Below, one piece after another: positions 53,701 through 58,668 of a DNA stretch of 58,668 nt. This stretch comes from CAYUNN01 sp964607015 (lineage in GTDB: Bacteria; Patescibacteriota; Minisyncoccia; Minisyncoccales; JAGGXC01), in the NCBI GenBank assembly GCA_964607015.1, contig CAZSHN010000001.1, forward strand, positions 1 through 58,668. Reading direction: 5' to 3'. Under the pieces are notes generated by a model, which saw only the letters and a program-made list of their open reading frames with translations, was not told the origin of the DNA and made no database searches. The first letter of the stretch is position 1. Every line of letters starts with the position of its first letter. Made by a program: the position numbers and the translations under genes.

Positions 53701-54151
53701 CAGATTCCATGTAATCAGGCTCACAAGTAATATAAGGATTATCCAAATCCAACCAGAACCCTATTCTTTTGGTGAACTCTTCCCACTCACTTTTATAATT
53801 AAAGATATTTTTCTCACACTCTTGAGCAAACCTCTCAATACCAATCGCTTCAATTTCTTTTTTACTCTTTACCTTAAGCTGTTTTTCTGTTTCCATTTCA
53901 GTAGGTAAACCATGCGTATCCCATCCTGCCTTTCTTTCAACGTAAAACCCCTTCATTGTTCTGTGACGCAAAATAGCATCTTTAAAAGAGCGCGCTAAAA
54001 GATGATGGATTCCAGGTTTTCCATTAGCAAAAGGAGGCCCTTCGTAAAAAACAAAACGAGGATTGTCTTTACTCTTCTCTAAAGTTTTTTGAAAAATATT
54101 GTTATCTTCCCAAAATCTGAGAATTTCTTGTTCTTTTTTAGGTAAATCCAT
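50708..54151 (-). CDS. ileS: Isoleucyl-tRNA synthetase (type 2) with inserted histidine-phosphatase domain
   Basis: 1147 residues. The HIGH-type motif PGIHHLLARSFKDAI (46-60) is the form seen in type 2 IleRS; KMSKSRG is at 781-787 and the editing domain, with VAWTTTPWTLPANVA, is near 215-230. Between residues about 475 and 670, where the catalytic fold runs on, a complete phosphoglycerate-mutase-like domain is inserted: RHG (486-488), SSDLLRTKETA with R539, EMDFGE (E563) and VSHGG (H626). All four catalytic positions are present. The synthetase resumes with a CPKCG zinc ribbon and WFDSG. The frame is uninterrupted. Confidence 0.95.
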   Translation of the reverse strand: MDLPKKEQEILRFWEDNNIFQKTLEKSKDNPRFVFYEGPPFANGKPGIHHLLARSFKDAILRHRTMKGFYVERKAGWDTHGLPTEMETEKQLKVKSKKEIEAIGIERFAQECEKNIFNYKSEWEEFTKRIGFWLDLDNPYITCEPDYMESVWWALKRIWEKGFLYEDYKVIPYCPRCGTSLSSHEVAQGYKETKDPAIYVKFKVKGKSNLKNSYLVAWTTTPWTLPANVAIAVNPEFIYYKVKVNGENLVVAKGRLENSGIEGEIVDRIKGKDLIGVEYEPLFNIKSAKGEKNIYKVIGADFVSLEEGTGLVHVAPAFGEDDMNIGKENDLPVLVTIDDEGKFKKEVKKWAGKFVKSADSLIIEELKKNDLILKEEECVHDYPFCWRCDTPLLYYAKKSWFVNMQKVKDDLLANNEKINWIPGHLKEGRFGEWLRGIKDWNLTRERYWGTPLPVWKCSDCDHLEVIGSREDLSSQEFSSNNYYLMRHGHSCTQEEERLCSWPEKRHCPLTAKGRREVSELVKNLKEEKIDLIFSSDLLRTKETAEMASKEIGVKINFDERLREMDFGEFDGKPVKNWKKEFLGTEKGFNNPPEGGESFNEIKLRTLDFIKELEKKYKGKNILIVSHGGPLWLLQAAIKGLNNKETMEQFSELVPSNNEIRKIKFKKFPYDKKGNLNFHRPYVDEVEFNCPKCGSSMKRVSEVIDCWFDSGSVPYGQLHYPFENKEMIDDNKFFPADFICEGVDQTRGWFYTLLAISTLLGLGISYKNVISLGIVLDAKGRKMSKSRGIIVDPQEVARDFGVDCARFYFYTINSAGEPKRFDFKELKDLSRKFFGTLWNSFRFLSMYSDKEEIDLDINPNNLLDKWIISKLESLKGEIDKKMEEYQIVDAARLFEGFVDDLSNWYIRRSRTRFQKPESEKEKEEATKILNYTLIELTKLIAPFTPFFAESIYRELPSYKGKEESVHLCDYPGPVKELIDKELEGKMSDIRKIVALTLNKRADAGIKVRQPLASLKINKKKLDLKEKELIDLIKEEVNVKEVSFENIKEEIELDLVITPKLREEGTVREVLRYIKSMRKKAGYKPRHKIVIYFSGDKELNDVLTRNEEVILKEAKAEKIEFGKKEKLAFGAERETKFEQKDLWLAIKKI
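52142..52714 (-). other. Histidine phosphatase domain inserted in ileS
   Basis: Residues about 480-670 of the IleRS. Fold signatures: LMRHG, LIFSSDLLRTKETAEMA, LREMDFGEFDGK, EGGES and ILIVSHGGPLW. The catalytic His487, Arg486, Arg539, Glu563 and His626 are all intact, so phosphatase activity is predicted, not just a relic. Confidence 0.88.
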
Positions 54152-54155
54152 AATT

Positions 54156-55727
54156 TTACATTTTTTCAGGAGCAGAAACTCCCATTAAATCTAAAACTTC
54201 TTTTAATATTATTTTGGTTGCTAGAGCTAAAGACATTCTTGCTTCTTTCATTTTTTTATCATCACAAAGAATCTTACAATCTCTATAAAATTTATGAAAA
54301 TCTTCCGCTACCTTAATGCCGTATTGAGGTAAACGCTGAAGCTGAAAATCATTCGCTGTTTCTTCAACTATTTCCGGTAGTTTAATCAATTCTTTAATCA
54401 AGCTAATTTCTGAAGGATGTTTTAATAATTCAAAGTTTCCATTTAAAGATTTCTTTTCTTGCTCTAAAACACTACAAATTCTAGCATGAGCATACTGAAC
54501 ATAGTAAACAGGATTTTTCTTGGACTGTTCTTTGGCCAAGGAAAGATCAAACTTTAAATGAGTACCAGCTGATCTCTGCAAGAAAAAAAATCTTACCACG
54601 TCAGAACTTACTTCTTCAAGTAATTCATCCATTGTTACATACACCCCCTTTCTTTTAGACATTTTTAACTCCTTTCCTTTGTCTAAAAGAGTAACGAATT
54701 GAAGAAGAACAAATTCTAACTGGTCTTTATACCCTAAAGCTTCTACTCCAGCTTTTAAACCAGGAATATCACCATAATGATCAGCCCCCCAAATATTTAT
54801 TACTTTGTCAAAACCTTTATCTTTAAATTTGTAACTATGATAAGCTATGTCCCCTGCTAAGTAAGTAGGTGTTCCGTCTTTTCTAATCAAAACTCTATCT
54901 CTCTCGTCTCCAAAATCTTTGGACTTAAACCACAAAGCTCCTTCTTTTTTATAGACTAGTCCTTTTTTATCTAAAGAATTAATGACTTTTTCTATTGCTT
55001 TTGATTCATGTAATTCTTTTTCAAAAAACCATTCATTATAATCAATGCCAAGCTTATCAGTAGTTTTTTTGATCATTTCTTCTAATATTATCTTTGCTGC
55101 TTTTTCTCCTGCTTTATAAGGATCTTTCTCTTTTATTCTTTTATTTAACTGATCTATATATTCTCCTTTGTATTGAGCTTGATTGTCTTTTAAAACTGAA
55201 TGACCAAGAGCAAGTATTTGATTACCGTAATTATTAACATAATAAGCTTTTTCAACTTCAAAGCCAGCTTTCTCAAGAACATTCCCTAAAACGTCTCCAA
55301 AAGGACCTCCTCTGGCGTTTCCTATCGTTAAGGGACCAGTAGGATTGGCGGAAATAAACTCTACTTGAACTTTTTTCCCTTTTCCATTATTAAGCTTGCT
55401 AAATTTTTCTTTTTTGTCTAGAATCTTCTTTAACTGTTCTTCAAGATAATTATCAGAGAGAAAAAAATTAAAAAACGGTCCTTTCTGTTCAACTCTTTTA
55501 AAATACTTTTTAAAACCCTTGTCTTTCCTGGTCTCCTCTAAAACCTCGGAAAGTTCACTCGGGCCACAATAGTCTTTTCTCTTTTTTTTACAACAATTAT
55601 AAGGGATGGCTGCATAATCCCCATATTTTTCTTGAGAAGGCCTTTCAATTTTAATCTCTTTGCATGTTATTCCCTTCTTTTTGCAGGCTTTCTCTACAAC
55701 TTCTTTTATCTTTTCTTTTGCTTCCAT
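54156..55727 (-). CDS. argS: Arginyl-tRNA synthetase
   Basis: 523 residues. ANPTGPLTIGNARGG holds the HIGH-type motif (TIGN variant), and ELKMSKRKGVYVTMDELL is the KMSK-type loop. The C-terminal DALR helical anticodon domain ends LDLMGVSAPEKM. Its N-terminal Add1 domain has an unusual Cys pair (NCCKKKRKDYC). Head of the argS-ileS-recO run. Confidence 0.94.
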   Translation of the reverse strand: MEAKEKIKEVVEKACKKKGITCKEIKIERPSQEKYGDYAAIPYNCCKKKRKDYCGPSELSEVLEETRKDKGFKKYFKRVEQKGPFFNFFLSDNYLEEQLKKILDKKEKFSKLNNGKGKKVQVEFISANPTGPLTIGNARGGPFGDVLGNVLEKAGFEVEKAYYVNNYGNQILALGHSVLKDNQAQYKGEYIDQLNKRIKEKDPYKAGEKAAKIILEEMIKKTTDKLGIDYNEWFFEKELHESKAIEKVINSLDKKGLVYKKEGALWFKSKDFGDERDRVLIRKDGTPTYLAGDIAYHSYKFKDKGFDKVINIWGADHYGDIPGLKAGVEALGYKDQLEFVLLQFVTLLDKGKELKMSKRKGVYVTMDELLEEVSSDVVRFFFLQRSAGTHLKFDLSLAKEQSKKNPVYYVQYAHARICSVLEQEKKSLNGNFELLKHPSEISLIKELIKLPEIVEETANDFQLQRLPQYGIKVAEDFHKFYRDCKILCDDKKMKEARMSLALATKIILKEVLDLMGVSAPEKM

Positions 55728-55789
55728 ATTATTTTTAAGTCTATCCTATTTTGCTTAAAATTTAAAGGGTTTAATGATAAACTAAATAT

Positions 55790-56251
55790 ATGAAGATTAT
55801 TACTAAAAACAAGAAGGCTTATTTTGATTATGAAATCCTGGAAACATTCGAGGCAGGGATAAAATTGACTGGACAAGAAGTAAAATCTATAAAGAACGGA
55901 AAGATAAGCATCAAAGGATCTTACGTAGTTTTGAAAAAACAAGACAAGAAAGAAATTCCAGAAGTTTTTATGATTGGATGTACAATCCCGCCTTATCAGC
56001 CAAACAATACTCCTTCTGATTATAATCCTGAAAGATCTAGAAAATTACTTTTAAAGAAACAAGAAATAAAACATTTAATAGGAAAATCAAAAGAAAAAGG
56101 GTTGACAGTTATCCCCTTAAAGGTTTATACTAGGAAAGGTAAAATCAAGCTAGAAATAGCTACAGTTAAAGGAAAGAAGAAAGTTGACAAAAGAGAGAAA
56201 ATAAAAAAGAGAGACGTAGATAGACAGATTAGAAATGCACTTAAAAGATAA
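55790..56251 (+). CDS. smpB: SmpB, tmRNA-binding protein
   Basis: 153 residues. GIKLTGQEVKSIKNGKISIKGSY (start of the oligonucleotide-binding barrel) and GLTVIPLKVYTRKGKIKLEIA are diagnostic; the C-terminal basic tail ends KKRDVDRQIRNALKR. Starts the plus-strand run leading to tmRNA 2 bases away. Confidence 0.95.
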   Translation: MKIITKNKKAYFDYEILETFEAGIKLTGQEVKSIKNGKISIKGSYVVLKKQDKKEIPEVFMIGCTIPPYQPNNTPSDYNPERSRKLLLKKQEIKHLIGKSKEKGLTVIPLKVYTRKGKIKLEIATVKGKKKVDKREKIKKRDVDRQIRNALKR

Positions 56252-56253
56252 AT

Positions 56254-56605
56254 GGGGATGTTTGAGATTCGACAGAAATCAAACTTCCTGAATAACCAAG
56301 CTGAGCATCCTGAAACCTCATAAAACTTTCAGGAAAACAATAAGTGAAAACTTATCAGAACAACCAGCTTTAGCATTTGCCTAAAGCCATCGATTTTAGT
56401 GATGCTCGATAGCTAAAATAGGTGTCATATATCGAGATACAGACAACTGTTCTTGCCTCAGAGCAATTGTCTAAATCAATGAGGCTAGGAATTCTATAAT
56501 TTTTGCTTGTTTTCCTAATAGATTTCCGAAACTTAAAACAAGTTAAGCTTGTAGAGTTATTCAAGAATAAATTTCTGGACGAGGGTTCAATTCCCTCCAT
56601 CTCCA
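56254..56605 (+). ncRNA. ssrA: tmRNA (trans-translation RNA)
   Basis: 352 bases. tRNA-like ends GGGGATG (56254-56260) and CATCTCC (56598-56604) pair with one G-U; the T-loop is GGTTCAATTCC and CCA is not encoded. The tag frame ends GCTTTAGCATTTGCC then TAA. Reading from GAA after the conserved AATAAGT gives the tag ENLSEQPALAFA, an ALAFA ending. It lies 2 bases after smpB and 30 bases before infC. Confidence 0.92.
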
Positions 56606-56635
56606 CAAAAAAAATATTAAACATCATTCAAAAAT

Positions 56636-57139
56636 TTGATTAAGAAACCACCTGTAAATAAAAGAATAAAAAGCGAAAAAGTAAGACTAATTGATGAAAA
56701 CGGAGAACAAATTGGAGTCACAGAGCGCGAAAAAGCGCTCCAGATTAGTAAGGAGCGAGGATTAGATTTAGTTCAAGTTACTGGCAAAGTTGACCCTCCT
56801 ATTTGCAAGATAATGGATTACGGAAAATATCTTTACCGACAAGAAAAGAAAGAAAGAAAGAATAAAAGCAAAAGTGTTCTAAAGAGTATAAGGATTGGTT
56901 TTAATACTTCCCCGCACGACCTCGAAACAAAAGCAAATACAATTCAAAGATTTCTAAAGAAAGGAGACAAAGTGAAAATAGAAATGAGACTACGAGGAAG
57001 AGAAAAAGCCTTAGGAAATATCGCTAAAGACAAACTAACAGGTTTTGTAAAAAGCATAAACGAAAAAACCCCAGTTAAAGTAGAAAGAAAAATCAAAAGA
57101 AAACCAAATGGATTAACCGTAATAATCTTTAAAGAATAA
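56636..57139 (+). CDS. infC: Translation initiation factor IF-3
   Basis: 167 residues. IKKPPVNKRIKSEKVRLID, GEQIGV and ERGLDLVQVTGKVDPPICK and the C-terminal KVERKIKRKPNGLT are IF3 signatures. The start is TTG (or the next ATT); no ATG is in frame near. Rare starts are used by infC in several bacteria to let IF3 limit its own synthesis. It heads infC-rpmI-rplT. Confidence 0.94.
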   Translation: MIKKPPVNKRIKSEKVRLIDENGEQIGVTEREKALQISKERGLDLVQVTGKVDPPICKIMDYGKYLYRQEKKERKNKSKSVLKSIRIGFNTSPHDLETKANTIQRFLKKGDKVKIEMRLRGREKALGNIAKDKLTGFVKSINEKTPVKVERKIKRKPNGLTVIIFKE

Positions 57140-57144
57140 ATATT

Positions 57145-57330
57145 ATGAAAACAAGAAAATCAGTTAAAAAAAGGTTTAAAGTTACCAAGAACGGAAAAGT
57201 CCTAAGGAGACTTAGTGGACAAGATCATTTCCGAGCAAAAAAAAGCGGAAAGCAGATCAGACAAAAAAGAAAATGGGTTGAGGTTTCTAAACCTTTGGCT
57301 AAAAGGGTAAAAAAACTAATCAATAAATAG
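57145..57330 (+). CDS. rpmI: Ribosomal protein bL35
   Basis: 61 residues, strongly basic. KTRKSVKKRFKVTKNGKVLR and QDHFRAKKSGKQIRQKRK match bL35. 5 bases after infC and 1 base before rplT. Confidence 0.95.
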   Translation: MKTRKSVKKRFKVTKNGKVLRRLSGQDHFRAKKSGKQIRQKRKWVEVSKPLAKRVKKLINK

Positions 57331-57331
57331 T

Positions 57332-57676
57332 ATGCCAAGAGTAAAAAGAGGAAAAACCGCACACAAAAGAAGAAAGAAATTCACCAAACAAACCAAGGGT
57401 TTTCGTTGGGGAAGAAAATCAAAATATAAGGCAGCAAAAGAAGCATTGATGCATGCTTGGACTTATTCTTTTAGAGATAGAAGAACAAAGAAAAGAAATT
57501 TCAGGAAGTTATGGCAAACTCAAATTTCTGCTGCTTGTAAGCAAAATGACATTTCTTACAACAAATTTATCAACGGGCTTAAAAAAGAAAAAATTGAGCT
57601 AGACAGAAAAATCTTAGCTCAACTCGCAAAAGAAAAACCAGAGATATTTAAAGAAATTGTGAGCAAGGTAAAATAA
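57332..57676 (+). CDS. rplT: Ribosomal protein bL20
   Basis: 114 residues. PRVKRGKTAHKRRKKFTKQT, GFRWGRKSKYKAAKEALMHA and RDRRTKKRNFRKLW are the bL20 signatures. Last gene of the operon, followed by the terminator at 57702. Confidence 0.96.
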   Translation: MPRVKRGKTAHKRRKKFTKQTKGFRWGRKSKYKAAKEALMHAWTYSFRDRRTKKRNFRKLWQTQISAACKQNDISYNKFINGLKKEKIELDRKILAQLAKEKPEIFKEIVSKVK

Positions 57677-57701
57677 TTTTACTAAGAATGGAAAATAAAA
57701 A

Positions 57702-57726
57702 GGAGCTTTAATCGAGCTCCTTTTTT
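57702..57726. terminator. Bidirectional terminator between rplT and the coiled-coil orphan
   Basis: GGAGCT (57702-57707) and AGCTCC (57715-57720) with T-runs both sides (TTTTTT on plus). The stop TAA (57710-57708) of the minus-strand orphan lies in the loop region. Confidence 0.85.
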
Positions 57727-58079
57727 ACATCTTCATAATATTTATTTAGTTCTATTCTTTTTCTTACAAGTTCATCCCCTACTCTTCCTATAGCACCTCC
57801 TATGTTATGAGAAATATTTATAATTTTATTTAATTCGTCTTCGTTTCTTAATTCTACTTTTTTTATAACTTCCTTTAACTCGTCTTTCTCCTTTTTTGTT
57901 AGCTTTCCAGATTTTTCTTTAAGCTTCAGCACCGTCTCTAAGTTTTTCCTCATCTTGTTAAATAATTTCTCAAAGTTACATTCTCCAACAAGATTTTTGA
58001 TCTTTGTTTCTGTTTCTCTAAAAGATTTATAGATATCTTCTGCTTCAGTAAGTTCCTTTTTGTCAAAATAGCTACTCAG
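57708..58079 (-). CDS. Coiled-coil orphan protein with a CTG start
   Basis: The frame is open from a TAA at 58090-58088 to the stop at 57708. AGGAGG is followed by 7 bases and then CTG (58079-58077), an ideal spacing; no ATG, GTG or TTG comes in frame before the internal ATG at 57953. Starting at CTG gives 123 residues (MSSYFDKKELTEAED...), a helical, charged coiled coil that runs on without break into the part following 57953. Upstream conservation would confirm the start. No family recognised. Confidence 0.6.
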   Translation of the reverse strand: MSSYFDKKELTEAEDIYKSFRETETKIKNLVGECNFEKLFNKMRKNLETVLKLKEKSGKLTKKEKDELKEVIKKVELRNEDELNKIINISHNIGGAIGRVGDELVRKRIELNKYYEDVKKELD

Positions 58080-58115
58080 TTTCGACCCTCCTATTTATCT
58101 AAAACCGATAAATCT

Positions 58116-58367
58116 TTATAACACACCTTCTTTTTTGAGTAAAGATCTTTTCTTTTCAACTCCTTTATTGTATCCTCCTATTTTTCCATTAGATCTAATC
58201 ACTCTATGACAAGGAATTTTGGGGTCATTGTTTTTATTTAAAATGTTGCCAACGGCTCTCCAGGCATTAGAATCCCCAGCTAATTTAGCAACTTCTTTGT
58301 AACTCATCGTTTTTCCTTCTGGAACATTTTTAACTACACTATAAACTTTTTTCTTAAAGTTGTTCAT
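58116..58367 (-). CDS. Alkyltransferase-like DNA-binding domain (MGMT/ATL)
   Basis: 83 residues. GNILNKNNDPKIPCHRVIRS contains PCHR, the active-site cysteine motif of O6-alkylguanine-DNA alkyltransferase, with the Cys kept, and YKEVAKLAGDSNAWRAVG is the DNA-recognition helix. The N-terminal domain is missing, as in the single-domain alkyltransferase-like proteins. Overlaps the Nudix gene by 14 bases. Confidence 0.88.
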   Translation of the reverse strand: MNNFKKKVYSVVKNVPEGKTMSYKEVAKLAGDSNAWRAVGNILNKNNDPKIPCHRVIRSNGKIGGYNKGVEKKRSLLKKEGVL

Positions 58368-58668
58368 TTTCGGAAATAAATTTATGCGCTTTTTCTAAAA
58401 CCTTCTTAGAATTATCGAAAGTTAACTTCTCCAAGGCGTTTCTATAATCAAGCCAAAGATAATCATCATGTTCATGAGAAAGTTCAACTTCTTTTGTTTT
58501 AGTTTCAGCCAAAAGAAAAGTTGCTATTTTCATTATATTTTTTCCTTTCAACTTAAAGAAAAACTTAATCCATTCTTTGAACCCTTCTATAAATTTTACA
58601 TCTTCTATACCGGTTTCCTCTTTAATTTCCCTTCTAGCTGTGTCTTTCAAGCTCTCTCCTTTTTCTAT
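58354..58668 (-). CDS. Nudix hydrolase (partial, N-terminus off the right edge)
   Basis: About 105 residues are visible. GESLKDTARREIKEETG near the edge is the Nudix box core; the early part lies beyond the window. The context resembles bis(5'-nucleosyl)-tetraphosphatases (KGES..TARREIKEETG), a house-cleaning role. Likely co-transcribed with the alkyltransferase-like gene. Confidence 0.85.
   Translation of the reverse strand: MEKGESLKDTARREIKEETGIEDVKFIEGFKEWIKFFFKLKGKNIMKIATFLLAETKTKEVELSHEHDDYLWLDYRNALEKLTFDNSKKVLEKAHKFISENEQL

Noticed and set aside
56370..56627. Minus-strand open frame inside tmRNA
   Set aside because: Antisense to the tRNA-like part of ssrA; such frames (MEGIEPSSRN..) are a common false call.
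1..58668. Recoded TGA (code 25) as in Gracilibacteria
   Set aside because: TGA closes several frames with the next gene starting at once (for example at 7505), so the standard bacterial code fits.
1..58668. CRISPR array, integrase, transposase or phage module
   Set aside because: I saw no repeated spacer-repeat pattern and no recombinase motif in any translated gene. The only repeats are the 51-base tandem copy, the promoter cassettes and short inverted repeats.

Overview
The window looks like a chromosomal stretch of an AT-rich, gene-dense, reduced bacterium. The bacterial markers are FtsZ/FtsA, tmRNA with SmpB, bS21, IF3-bL35-bL20, signal peptidase I and bacterial-type synthetases. The mix of traits (tiny intergenic gaps, small membrane-anchored orphan proteins, a minimal ComEC without a visible nuclease domain, short YbaB and FtsZ, a type 2 IleRS, PAS/HD/Nudix singletons) is what I would expect from a Patescibacteria (CPR), Parcubacteria-like genome. 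That placement is inference: no rRNA is present. TGA is used as an ordinary stop, so the Gly-recoded code 25 is not in use.

Layout. 1-4.3 kb: partial GT78/GT81-like glycosyltransferase, YbaB, and a three-gene run led by a secreted beta-propeller protein. 4.4-4.8 kb: a lone plus-strand hyperacidic miniprotein with a consensus promoter and its own terminator. 4.8-13.2 kb: a minus-strand run of PAS protein, ATP-cone/nuclease fusion, DUF167, two HD hydrolases, a type IV pilin-like gene, acylphosphatase, a degenerate HtrA, ClpB and an intact HtrA. 13.2-16.4 kb: two glycoside hydrolases flanking an EamA transporter. 16.4-23.6 kb: comEC, ftsZ, ftsA, ybeY, yqeY, rpsU, HIT, hisS, lepB. 23.7-29.9 kb: pth, a small membrane protein, a CDP-alcohol phosphatidyltransferase with a structured leader, topA, tRNA-Leu(CAA), PAP2, Sua5-like and PP-loop genes. 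29.9-34.4 kb: an operon of yvcK, nucleotidyltransferase, HAD and two archaeal-type ether-lipid enzymes (DGGGP synthase and GGGP synthase). 34.5-36.8 kb: an island of five small orphan genes, mostly with their own promoters, Shine-Dalgarno sites and terminators. 36.9-55.7 kb: glmS and leuS, metG, glycyl-, isoleucyl- and arginyl-tRNA synthetases, a TatD nuclease, M16 protease, AI-2E permease, recO and a DUF11-like surface protein. 55.8-57.7 kb (plus): smpB-ssrA-infC-rpmI-rplT. 57.7 kb to the end: a coiled-coil orphan that appears to start with CTG, an alkyltransferase-like domain and a partial Nudix gene.

The most notable signals are: an IleRS with a complete histidine-phosphatase domain inserted in its catalytic core; the archaeal-type lipid gene pair; a leader RNA upstream of the phosphatidyltransferase that can form mutually exclusive stems; two genes whose only plausible starts are non-ATG/GTG/TTG; a catalytically dead HtrA paralogue near a live one; an FtsZ with no C-terminal tail; and a split in translation signals, with orphan genes carrying strong Shine-Dalgarno sites while housekeeping genes lack them.
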